The position numbers and the translations under genes are program-made. Positions 16,110 to 23,784 of a DNA stretch of 43,697 nucleotides are shown piece after piece. The notes under the pieces are model-generated. The model was not told the origin of the DNA, did not search any database, and saw nothing but the letters and a program-made list of their open reading frames with translations. This stretch comes from Clostridium sp. GTDB lineage: Bacteria > Bacillota > Dethiobacteria > Dethiobacterales > Dethiobacteraceae. The DNA is taken from positions 1-43,697 of the forward strand of contig JAGXRV010000043.1 in NCBI GenBank assembly GCA_018335695.1, written 5' to 3'. Position 1 is the first letter of the stretch. The number at the start of each line of letters is the position of its first letter.

Positions 16110-16991
16110 ATGGCGGAGAGGAACAAAGGTATTTTTTATATGGTAATGTCATCGCTTTTTTTCGCTGCGATGGCTGCCGCCGTAAAGTTAGCCGGTGATT
16201 TGCCTGCCATGGAGAAGGTTTTTTTCCGTAACCTGGTGGGTTTTTTTGTTTCGGGATTAATCATTTGGCATTCAGGCAGGGGATTTGCGGGAAGCGATAA
16301 GAGAGCTTTGTTTTATCGTTCTCTTTTTGGTTTCCTTGGTCTTGTTTCATATTTTTACGCAATTGACCGGTTGCCGCTGGCTAATGCGGTAATCCTCAAC
16401 CAGATGAATCCTTTCATTGTGCTTGTATTGGCATTTCTGTTCCTACGAGAAAAGATTGTTAAAATGCAGTGGCTGGCAATTATGGTTGCTATCTTAGGAG
16501 TATTTCTGATTGTAAAACCCGGGACAGGCTATCAGTTGCTGCCAGCCTTGGCTGGACTTCTCTCCGCATTTTTTACAGCGGCTGCCTATACTGTTATTCG
16601 TCATCTGCGCGCTTCTGACCATCCGCAGATTATCGTTTTTTATTTCACCGGTTTTAGCACTTTCGCTACTCTGCCGTTTATGCTTGTGCGGGGATTTGTG
16701 ATGCCGGACTTTTTTCAGTTGCAGGTTCTTTTGGTTGTAGGGGTGACTGCCACAATCGCCCAATTTTTCATGACACATGCATACCGCTACGGTGAGGCGA
16801 GTGAGCTATCTATCTACTCTTACGGCAATACAATTTTTGCCATGTTTATTGGCATGTTGCTGTGGAGGGAATTTCCTGACGCATTAGGTTATGCGGGCGT
16901 ATTTTTTGTTTTTACCGGAGCATATCTAAACTGGCGGGTCAATCGGGAAGGGGCGGTGATCGCTGAGGAGGATAAGCAAACAAAAGCTTAA
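16110..16991 (+). CDS. EamA/DMT family transporter
   Basis: A protein of about 293 residues with ten predicted membrane helices in two EamA repeats, of the drug/metabolite transporter superfamily. The first repeat includes FRNLVGFFVSG and DRLPLANAVILNQMNPFIVLVLAFLFLREK, the classic helix-4 region; the second repeat ends with LWREFPDALGYAGVFFVFTGAYLNW. Substrate unknown. The start is uncertain: ATG at 16110 has GGGGTGAG about 10 nt upstream, while GTG at 16095 would start within that site. A TATAAT-like box at 16081 and an imperfect hairpin at 16045-16074 lie just upstream. Confidence 0.85.
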   Translation: MAERNKGIFYMVMSSLFFAAMAAAVKLAGDLPAMEKVFFRNLVGFFVSGLIIWHSGRGFAGSDKRALFYRSLFGFLGLVSYFYAIDRLPLANAVILNQMNPFIVLVLAFLFLREKIVKMQWLAIMVAILGVFLIVKPGTGYQLLPALAGLLSAFFTAAAYTVIRHLRASDHPQIIVFYFTGFSTFATLPFMLVRGFVMPDFFQLQVLLVVGVTATIAQFFMTHAYRYGEASELSIYSYGNTIFAMFIGMLLWREFPDALGYAGVFFVFTGAYLNWRVNREGAVIAEEDKQTKA

Positions 16992-17083
16992 ACTAAGTTA
17001 GGATTATTATCTGGAGTTGAGCTGCAAATCCGGAAGTTAGCAGTTTAAATCGCGGATATATTTTGAGATGTAGGAGAGTAGCA

Positions 17084-18238
17084 ATGGCAAAAATTGAACT
17101 TATTGCCACCGCCGCCTTCGGCTTGGAAGCAGTGGTAGCAAAAGAGTTAAAAGCGTTGGGGTATACTGATCAACTGGTGGAGAACGGTCGCGTCACCTTC
17201 CGAGGTGATGAGGAAGCGTTGTGCCGGACAAATCTCTGGCTCCGTTCCGCCGATCGAGTTTTGCTGAAAATGGGTGAGTTTGACGCCACCACTTTTGAGG
17301 AGTTATTTCAGCAGACTAAGGCTCTGCCTTGGGCAGATCTTTTGCCTGCAGACGCGGAGTTTCCGGTAGATGGTAAATCAATCAAATCCAAACTGTTTAG
17401 CGTGTCTGACTGCCAAGCTATCGTTAAAAAGGCAATCGTGGAGAAAATCAAACAGTCATATAAACAGAGCTGGTTTGCGGAAACGGGGCCGCGATATAAA
17501 ATAGAGGTGGCGCTGCTAAAAGATAGAGTTACGCTTACCGTAGATACAAGCGGTGCCGGGTTACACAAACGAGGTTACAGGGAATTGGCTACCGAGGCTC
17601 CGCTTAGGGAAACGCTGGCGGCCGCTTTAGTGCGCTTGAGCAATTGGCGCGCAGAACGGGTGCTGGCTGACCCGCTCTGCGGTTCGGGAACTATTCCTAT
17701 TGAAGCAGCAATGTTGGCGCTTAATTTGGCTCCGGGAGTGAACCGCCGTTTTGCGGCGGAATCATGGCCCCAGATCCCCGCCAAATTATGGCTAAGAGGT
17801 CGGGAAGAGGCGAGAAGCACAGCTCTCTGGGGGCGGAATTTGCGGATTATCGGTACCGATATTGATGAAAAGGTACTCAATCTTGCGAGGCATCATGCTC
17901 GCAAGGCTGGAGTGGAAAAATATATTCATTTTCAACAGTTGCCTTTGGCACAGTTTCGTTCGCGTTATGAGTACGGTTCAATAATCTGTAACCCTCCTTA
18001 TGGAGAGAGATTGGGTGAAGTGCGGGAAGCCGAAGCTATTTACCGGGAAATGCGCGAGTTAATTGCAAAACATCCGACTTGGTCATTATTTTTGCTTACA
18101 TCTCATTTGGGTTTCGAGCAGATATTCGGACGGCCTGCCAGCAAAAAAAGAAAACTATACAATGGCAGGATTCAATGTAATTATTATCTCTACCACGGGC
18201 CGGAACCTAAGGCAACAGAGCGGGAAGAAAAAGTTTAG
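17084..18238 (+). CDS. THUMP-domain class I SAM-dependent RNA methyltransferase (RlmL/YpsC-like)
   Basis: A 384-residue enzyme. Residues 1-160 contain an N-terminal ferredoxin-like/THUMP RNA-binding region. Residues 165-384 form a Rossmann methyltransferase domain with the SAM motif ADPLCGSGTIPIEAAM and the catalytic NPPYGERL motif typical of N2-guanine or N6-adenine modification. It aligns with the N-terminal half of RlmL and with the Bacillus YpsC family, which methylates 23S rRNA guanine-N2. The start at 17084 follows TAGGAGAG; a start at 17063 is upstream of that site. Confidence 0.9.
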   Translation: MAKIELIATAAFGLEAVVAKELKALGYTDQLVENGRVTFRGDEEALCRTNLWLRSADRVLLKMGEFDATTFEELFQQTKALPWADLLPADAEFPVDGKSIKSKLFSVSDCQAIVKKAIVEKIKQSYKQSWFAETGPRYKIEVALLKDRVTLTVDTSGAGLHKRGYRELATEAPLRETLAAALVRLSNWRAERVLADPLCGSGTIPIEAAMLALNLAPGVNRRFAAESWPQIPAKLWLRGREEARSTALWGRNLRIIGTDIDEKVLNLARHHARKAGVEKYIHFQQLPLAQFRSRYEYGSIICNPPYGERLGEVREAEAIYREMRELIAKHPTWSLFLLTSHLGFEQIFGRPASKKRKLYNGRIQCNYYLYHGPEPKATEREEKV

Positions 18239-18340
18239 GCTTGTGCCGCGGCAGTGTAAATCAGGAGATAAAAAGGAAATAGGCTGCTTTTGTCGAAATT
18301 AACACGGCTGGTTTTTACTTTTGGCGAAGGTGGTTTCTTT

Positions 18341-20017
18341 ATGTTTTTTCTGCACAGGCGTTCACTTGTGTGGCGTTATCTCTGGATTTTGAGTCTATTG
18401 ACAATTACCATTTTGACTTTGAATTTTTTTTGGAGCAGCGCCAAATTAAGGAGCAGCGAGTTTTCTCACTTGAAAAACAAAGCTTCTGCTTTGACTGAGC
18501 AGTTTGCTGCCATGCGCTCGTTCGCCGCAGAAAATCAGCACCGGTTTAACTATGATGCCGCAGGAAAGATTGAGTTTAAACACTTAAAACCGGCAGCAGA
18601 CGGCAATGGAGTAAGCGACCTCTTAGCCGGGCGGACACATTTTATTATTAAACAGACAAGGCTAAATGCCCGTAATCCGGAAAACTTGCCGGATGCGTTC
18701 GAACGTGAGGCTCTTGGCAAATTTGTGGAGAACCCAGAGCTATCTGAGCTGTACACAGAATACCGGCTAAACGGCAGACAAGTTTTCCGTTATATTACAC
18801 CGATCTATCTGGAACAGGCCTGTTTAGCTTGTCACGGCGAGCCTGCCGGCGAGCCGGATGTGGCTGGTTTTGCGCGCGAAGGTTTGCGGGAAGGGGAGCT
18901 GGCGGGCGCTATCAGTCTGTTAATCCCTATGAGCGAAACGCAGCACACACTTGTTGACAGCAGGAACAGTTTATTGATTTTCAGCATAGTTTTACTTGTT
19001 ACTATTTTGCTTGGCAGTTTGTTCTTAACCGAGCGTTTAGTGACTCGCCCTTTGCAGCAGATTGCAAACATGGCTCAGCAGGTGGGCAAAGGTGATTTGA
19101 ATGCTAAATTTCATGATATTGCCGCATATGGCGAGGTGGCTGCTTTAGCAGATGAATTTGCTGTGATGGTTAACACTTTAAAAGATCTTTATCAGAATAT
19201 GGAGCGTAAGGTGAAATCCCGTACGCGGGAGATTGAAGCAGCCAACCTGCGTTTGCAGGAAGGGCAAAAATATCTGACCCAGCTCAATTATAAGTTAAGC
19301 GAAAACAGCCGTTTGAAAAGTGAATTTATGGCTACAGTCACCCATGAACTGAAAACGCCGCTCACGTCTATAGTGGCTTTCTGTGAGATTCTTTTGGATG
19401 AGATCCCAGGTCCGCTAAACGGAGAGCAAAAAGAGGACTTGCTGGATATTAAAACGAGTGCTCAGCAGTTGATGATTTTAATTAGTGATATTTTGGATAT
19501 GGCTAAATTTGAGGCGGGCGCTTTGCGTGTTGAAAAAGAGAAGGTTGATTTAAACGATGTCTTCCGTGTTGTACGCCGTACCATGTCTGCTATTGCTTAC
19601 CAGAACAATATTCGTCTAACGGTTGCTAAATCGGAGTTGCCGCTTTTAATGGGTGACCCGGAAAGGTTGCGGCAAATAATTTGCAATCTTATTTCCAATT
19701 CGATTAAATTTGTTAAAGAAGGAGGGGAGATAATAGTTTCCGCAGAAGCAGACAAGAAGTTTGCAGCCATTTCTGTAGCTGATACCGGCGAAGGGATTCC
19801 GCCGGAATTAATACCGCATATTTTTGAAAAATTTAGGCAGGGAGAGGAATCGCTTAAACGTCGGCGCGGCGGCACAGGCTTGGGGTTGGCGCTTGTGAAA
19901 ACATTGGCAGAGCTGCATGACGGCAGCGTTTCAGTAAAAAGTGAACTTGGCAGGGGAACCACATTTACTGTACGGATTCCATTTATAAAGCCGGAGGGGG
20001 GGGCAAGCGATGAATAG
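18341..20017 (+). CDS. Sensor histidine kinase with DUF3365 (haem c-type) sensor domain
   Basis: A 558-residue two-helix sensor kinase. TM1 is about 12-30; an extracytoplasmic DUF3365/Tll0287-like domain spans 35-205 and includes CLACH (C161, C164, H165), a covalent haem-binding motif; TM2 is 210-230; HAMP 231-283; a short coiled coil; HisKA with H335 in ATVTHELKTP; and an ATPase domain with NLISNSIKF, DTGEGIP and RRGGTGLGLALVK. It would sense redox state or a gaseous ligand and phosphorylate the following regulator, with which it overlaps by 8 nt. ATG at 18341 has AAGGTGG 7 nt upstream; an in-frame TTG at 18290 is less well placed. Confidence 0.9.
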   Translation: MFFLHRRSLVWRYLWILSLLTITILTLNFFWSSAKLRSSEFSHLKNKASALTEQFAAMRSFAAENQHRFNYDAAGKIEFKHLKPAADGNGVSDLLAGRTHFIIKQTRLNARNPENLPDAFEREALGKFVENPELSELYTEYRLNGRQVFRYITPIYLEQACLACHGEPAGEPDVAGFAREGLREGELAGAISLLIPMSETQHTLVDSRNSLLIFSIVLLVTILLGSLFLTERLVTRPLQQIANMAQQVGKGDLNAKFHDIAAYGEVAALADEFAVMVNTLKDLYQNMERKVKSRTREIEAANLRLQEGQKYLTQLNYKLSENSRLKSEFMATVTHELKTPLTSIVAFCEILLDEIPGPLNGEQKEDLLDIKTSAQQLMILISDILDMAKFEAGALRVEKEKVDLNDVFRVVRRTMSAIAYQNNIRLTVAKSELPLLMGDPERLRQIICNLISNSIKFVKEGGEIIVSAEADKKFAAISVADTGEGIPPELIPHIFEKFRQGEESLKRRRGGTGLGLALVKTLAELHDGSVSVKSELGRGTTFTVRIPFIKPEGGASDE

Positions 20018-20720
20018 CAAAACGACAAAAATATTGGTAGTTGATGATGAGCCTAAAATCAGGCGCATTGTCGAGCAAAGCCTGCGCAAAGATGCATATC
20101 GTGTTGTTCATGCTTGTAACGGTAAGGAAGCGATGCAAAAAATCACTACTGAACAACCGGATCTGATTGTTTTGGATTTGATGATGCCGGAAATGGATGG
20201 CTTTGAAGTTTGCAAAGTGATGCGCAGCCGTGGTGATAATACTCCCGTGATTATTCTCACTGCTAAAGATGAACTGGAAGATAAAGCAATGGGGTTTAAC
20301 TTGGGAGTGGACGACTATGTAACCAAACCGTTTAGCCCTTCGGAGCTGGCGCTGCGGGTTAAAGCCGTGTTGCGTCGGGTTGGCGGAGAAGATTTGGCTC
20401 CTCGTTTGAAAGAAGGCACTTTTGACGACGGCAGGCTCTATATTAATAGTAAGACGCGGGAAACTAAGTTAAATAATACCGGCGTATACTTGACAGCCAA
20501 GGAATTTGATTTGTTATGGGTATTGGCTAACAATCCCGGTGTAGTCTATAGCCGCGACCAACTGCTGGATATGGTCTGGGGAAATGAATATTTTGGCGAT
20601 TCCGGCACTGTTACAGTTTTAATCAGGCGCATCCGGGAGAAAATAGAGAAAGATCCCGCAAACCCCACATATCTAAAAACAGTCTGGGGTATCGGCTACA
20701 AATTTGAGGCAGCCTTATAA
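20010..20720 (+). CDS. OmpR/PhoB-family response regulator
   Basis: A 236-residue two-domain regulator. The receiver has the acidic pair in VVDDEP, phospho-acceptor D56 in VLDLMMPEMDG, T84 and K106 (TKPFSP). The C-terminal winged helix (about 137-235) has LTAKEFDLLWVLANNPGVVYSRDQLLDMVWG and TVTVLIRRIREKIE, typical of OmpR/PhoB DNA-binding domains. It is the evident partner of the overlapping kinase gene. Targets are unknown. Confidence 0.95.
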   Translation: MNSKTTKILVVDDEPKIRRIVEQSLRKDAYRVVHACNGKEAMQKITTEQPDLIVLDLMMPEMDGFEVCKVMRSRGDNTPVIILTAKDELEDKAMGFNLGVDDYVTKPFSPSELALRVKAVLRRVGGEDLAPRLKEGTFDDGRLYINSKTRETKLNNTGVYLTAKEFDLLWVLANNPGVVYSRDQLLDMVWGNEYFGDSGTVTVLIRRIREKIEKDPANPTYLKTVWGIGYKFEAAL

Positions 20721-20730
20721 AAGATGTTTG

Positions 20731-20768
20731 CCCTCACCCTAACCCTCTCCCAGGGGGAGAGGGAATTT
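20731..20768. repeat. Dispersed palindrome, CCCTCTCCC family (copy 2)
   Basis: CCCTCACCCTAACCCTCTCCC followed by AGGG and GGAGAGGG, then AATTTTC. Inverted relative to copy 1 at 624-655. The hairpin with a T-rich tail lies just after the response-regulator stop codon and may serve as its terminator. Confidence 0.8.
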
Positions 20769-20814
20769 TCATGGTAGGTTCAAGAGGAAATTTCATGGTA
20801 GGTTCAAGAGGGAA
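20766..20814. repeat. Two-copy 24-bp direct repeat
   Basis: TTTCATGGTAGGTTCAAGAG occurs twice with a 24-bp period, starting near 20767 and 20791, between the palindrome and acpS. The 3' end of the second copy returns to GGGAATTTTC, the text that also ends the palindrome, suggesting local duplication by slippage. Confidence 0.8.
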
Positions 20815-20847
20815 TTTTCAGGGAAGAATGGATAGAGAGGGATTTGT

Positions 20848-21216
20848 GTGCTGCGCTGTGGAGTTGATATCATTGAAATACAAAGAGTGAGCCGGGCTTA
20901 TCACAAACGACCAAGGCTTTTTCTCAAACGACTCTTTACTGAGCGTGAAATCAGCCAACTAGCGGCTCGCTCCTCTGTTGGAAAACATTTGGCCGTCCGC
21001 TTTGCCGGAAAAGAGGCTGTCTTTAAAGCCCTGGGGGTAGGACAAGGCTCAATTGCTTGGACTGATGTGGAAATTTTATCTTTGCCTAGCGGTGAACCTG
21101 CCGTATTTTTGCACGGCAAGGCTGCGCATAGAGCAGAGGAGCTGGGAGTAAAACAAATTGTTCTTTCTCTGAGCCACTGCCGGGAGTACGCCGTGGCACA
21201 GGTTGTAGCTACATAA
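20848..21216 (+). CDS. acpS: Holo-[acyl-carrier-protein] synthase AcpS
   Basis: A 122-residue phosphopantetheinyl transferase that moves the 4'-phosphopantetheine of CoA onto acyl carrier protein. Mg/CoA-binding motifs GVDIIEIQR (residues 4-12) and HLAVRFAGKEAVFKAL are clear, as is LSHCREYAVAQV near the end. Start GTG at 20848 with GAGAGGG upstream. In many Firmicutes acpS is close to the nnr gene, as it is here. Confidence 0.94.
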   Translation: MLRCGVDIIEIQRVSRAYHKRPRLFLKRLFTEREISQLAARSSVGKHLAVRFAGKEAVFKALGVGQGSIAWTDVEILSLPSGEPAVFLHGKAAHRAEELGVKQIVLSLSHCREYAVAQVVAT

Positions 21217-21262
21217 TTTCTTACAGAGCAATAAAAGTTTACGCGAATATATTGACTTTCTC

Positions 21263-21291
21263 TTGACTATAGCGATAGGTTCTGGTACGCT
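21263..21291 (+). promoter_or_regulatory. Candidate promoter of the Rrf2-isc operon
   Basis: TTGACT (21263-21268), 17 nt, TACGCT (21286-21291). A second TTGACT starts at 21252. The -10 is weak, which would suit a regulated promoter for an Fe-S sensing repressor, but no operator can be assigned with confidence. Confidence 0.35.
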
Positions 21292-21337
21292 GAGAAAAAG
21301 CCGAGTAATTTTATCGGGATTTGGCAGGTATGCATAG

Positions 21338-21760
21338 ATGAGGGTTTCTGCTAAAGGAGAAAATGGTGTTCGCGCTATGACGATTTTGGCATTGGAATTC
21401 CGAGCCGGACCGATTCCATTGCGGGAAATTGCCGCGCGGGAAGGATTGTCTTATCAGTTCCTGGAACAAATATTTTTGCCTTTGCGCCGGGCAGGGTTAA
21501 TTACGTCGGTGCGTGGAGCTAAAGGAGGCTACGCGCTGGCCCGACCGCCGGAAGAAATTAAGGTAGGAGACGTACTGCGCGTGCTGGAGGGGCCTATTGC
21601 TCCGGTGGAGTGTGTGGGTGAAGGAAATAGTGATGCTTGCGGAAGAATTGCCGCCTGTTTAACCCGGGGTATCTGGGAGCGGTTGCGGGACAGGATGGCG
21701 GAAGTATTGGATGAGATTACGCTGGCCGATGTGATCAATACACCGGCCGACTCTACATAG
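21338..21760 (+). CDS. Rrf2-family transcriptional regulator (IscR-like)
   Basis: A 140-residue regulator with an N-terminal winged helix (PIPLREIAAREGLSYQFLEQIFLPLRRAGLITSVRGAKGGY) and three cysteines C92, C101 and C107 spaced much like the 2Fe-2S ligands of IscR. It lies 15 nt upstream of iscS, so it probably senses Fe-S status and controls its own operon. CymR-type regulators lack this cysteine pattern, which favours the IscR-like reading. The Shine-Dalgarno upstream of the ATG is weak. Confidence 0.92.
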   Translation: MRVSAKGENGVRAMTILALEFRAGPIPLREIAAREGLSYQFLEQIFLPLRRAGLITSVRGAKGGYALARPPEEIKVGDVLRVLEGPIAPVECVGEGNSDACGRIAACLTRGIWERLRDRMAEVLDEITLADVINTPADST

Positions 21761-21775
21761 GAGGCTGATCATCAG

Positions 21776-22945
21776 ATGAAAAAGATCTATCTTGACCATG
21801 GAGCTACCACGCAGGTCAATCCCGATGTGCTGGAAGCGATGCTTCCTTATTTTGGCGAATTTTATGGTAATCCGTCTAGTATCCATTATTTTGGGCGCGA
21901 AACAAAAAAGGCGCTGGAAGAGGCACGGGAGAAAGTGGCGGCCGGGATTGGCGCCGAACCGCGGGAAATTATCTTTACTTCCGGCGGCACTGAATCTGAT
22001 AACATCGCAATCCGAGGCGTAGCCCGCGCGCTGCAAAAAAAAGGCAATCATTTGATCACCAGCGCGGTAGAACATCATGCGGTGCTTGACGCCTGTCTTG
22101 CTTTGAAAAAAGAGGGCTATGAGCTGACGGTTTTGCCTGTAGATCAATACGGAATGGTTAGTGTTAAAGATGTGGAAGCTGCCATTACAGATAAAACCAT
22201 TCTCATTTCGATTATGATGGCAAACAACGAAGTGGGAACTGTAATGCCGGTGTCTGATATCGGCAAACTGGCTCGAGAGCGAGGGATAACTTTTCATACT
22301 GACGCCGTACAGGCGATTGGTTTGCTCCCACTGAATGTAAACGACTTAAACTGTGACCTGTTGTCACTTTCGGCTCATAAGTTTTACGGGCCGAAAGGAG
22401 TCGGCATCTTGTATGTGCGTAAGGGTACCAAGTTGGATGTTTTTAACTTTGGCGGCGCTCAGGAGCGGAAAATGCGTCCGGGCACAGAAAACGTGCCGGG
22501 GATCATCGGTATGGGCAAGGCGGTGGAAGTGGTCGTTGCCGATAGGGAGAATCGCGCTGCCAGAATAGGCGCGCTGCGTGACAAACTGATTCAGGGGCTG
22601 CTGAAAATTGAGGATACCAAGTTAAATGGCCACCCGGAACAGCGATTGCCCGGCAATGTGAATGTCTCCGTCAAATATGTGGAAGGCGAGTCGATGATCC
22701 TTAGTCTTGATTTGAAAGGAATTGCCGCTTCCAGCGGTTCCGCCTGTACCTCCGGCTCGCTTGATCCGTCTCATGTGCTGATAGCTATGGGTCTTGATCA
22801 TCAGTTGGCCCACGGGTCGCTGCGGATGACACTTGGAGCAGATAACACGGAAGAAGAGATTGATTATGTGCTGGAAGTAATGCCGGAAATTGTGGCGCGG
22901 TTGCGTTCCATGTCTTCTGTTTATGCATGTAGCAAAAAGGAATAG
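21776..22945 (+). CDS. iscS: Cysteine desulfurase (IscS/NifS family)
   Basis: A 389-residue PLP enzyme that takes sulfur from cysteine for Fe-S cluster assembly. K202 in SLSAHKFYGPKG binds PLP; C324 in SSGSACTSGSLDPSHVL is the persulfide-forming cysteine on the mobile loop, in the long-loop class I context. The start follows AGGAGG. The scaffold gene follows immediately. Confidence 0.95.
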   Translation: MKKIYLDHGATTQVNPDVLEAMLPYFGEFYGNPSSIHYFGRETKKALEEAREKVAAGIGAEPREIIFTSGGTESDNIAIRGVARALQKKGNHLITSAVEHHAVLDACLALKKEGYELTVLPVDQYGMVSVKDVEAAITDKTILISIMMANNEVGTVMPVSDIGKLARERGITFHTDAVQAIGLLPLNVNDLNCDLLSLSAHKFYGPKGVGILYVRKGTKLDVFNFGGAQERKMRPGTENVPGIIGMGKAVEVVVADRENRAARIGALRDKLIQGLLKIEDTKLNGHPEQRLPGNVNVSVKYVEGESMILSLDLKGIAASSGSACTSGSLDPSHVLIAMGLDHQLAHGSLRMTLGADNTEEEIDYVLEVMPEIVARLRSMSSVYACSKKE

Positions 22946-22956
22946 GAGTGGATAAG

Positions 22957-23334
22957 ATGTATACGGGGAAAGTAATGGAGCATTTCACTAATCCGCGTAA
23001 TGTGGGGGAGATTGAAAATGCGGATGGTGTTGGTGAAGTCGGGAATATGAAGTGCGGGGACATTATGCGCATCTACATTAAAGTAAACGATCAAGATGTA
23101 ATCGAAGATGTTAAATTCAGAACCTTTGGTTGCGGAGCGGCGATCGCCACAAGTAGTGTGGTGACAGAAATGGTTAAGGGGAAAAAGCTCGACGAGGCTC
23201 TGGAAATCACGAATAAAAAGGTGGCGGAAGAGCTTGGCGGCTTGCCGGAGAATAAGATGCACTGTTCGAATTTGGCGGCAGACGCGCTGCATAAGGCGAT
23301 TGAAGATTTAAAGAACAAGCGAAACTCAAAATAG
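22957..23334 (+). CDS. iscU: Fe-S cluster assembly scaffold IscU (NifU N-terminal domain)
   Basis: A 125-residue scaffold protein receiving sulfur from IscS. Conserved cluster ligands are C33 in MKCGD (with D35), C59 in TFGCGAAIATSS and C103 in MHCSNLA. The usual family start MYTxKVMEHF fits the ATG at 22957, with TAGGAG 8 nt upstream; a GTG at 22948 would add three residues. Confidence 0.95.
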   Translation: MYTGKVMEHFTNPRNVGEIENADGVGEVGNMKCGDIMRIYIKVNDQDVIEDVKFRTFGCGAAIATSSVVTEMVKGKKLDEALEITNKKVAEELGGLPENKMHCSNLAADALHKAIEDLKNKRNSK

Positions 23335-23347
23335 TAAGGAGAGAAGT

Positions 23348-23725
23348 ATGGACCCTTTGAGATTAGCGGAAGATTTGGCTGAGTCTATCTTGGCATCGGA
23401 GCAATACAGAGAGTATGTCCGTGTTAAAGAGGCGATGGACGCAAGCGAAGAAGCAAGCAACTTGCTTAAAGAGTTCAGCGAACAGCAGCATGCTTTGCGA
23501 GACATTAAACAGCATGGGAAGACTGCGGAAGAGCAAATGGAAATACTTGCGGCACATCAGCGACAAATGCTGGATAATTCTGAAATTAAAGCCTATTTTG
23601 CAGCGAAGAAAAATCTGGAAGAATTGCTTGCCGCTATCAACGAGACTATAGCCCGTATCACAGGAATGGAAACGGGACGTGCCCACGGTCATGGCGGCGG
23701 CGGTTGCGGCTGCGCCTGCCGGTAG
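23348..23725 (+). CDS. YlbF/YmcA (RicF-like) family protein with Cys-rich tail
   Basis: A 125-residue, mostly helical protein (helices over residues 1-105) of the YlbF/YmcA family, with the tail GHGGGGCGCACR ending in three cysteines. In Bacillus the YlbF-YmcA-YaaT complex carries Fe-S clusters and influences RNase Y-dependent RNA maturation, biofilm formation and sporulation. Position directly after iscS-iscU, 13 nt after the stop, suggests that this protein binds an Fe-S cluster through the tail or uses that pathway. Function is inferred from family and context. Confidence 0.85.
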   Translation: MDPLRLAEDLAESILASEQYREYVRVKEAMDASEEASNLLKEFSEQQHALRDIKQHGKTAEEQMEILAAHQRQMLDNSEIKAYFAAKKNLEELLAAINETIARITGMETGRAHGHGGGGCGCACR

Positions 23726-23784
23726 CTTTTATTAGAGGCAGGCACAGGCGAGCCTTTTTATCTCTGAGCCGGGGGTGCTAAAGG

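Noticed and set aside
23726-23762. Terminator after the YlbF-like gene
   Set aside because: AGGC/GCCT with a short T-run is too weak; the next gene follows closely and probably shares the transcript.
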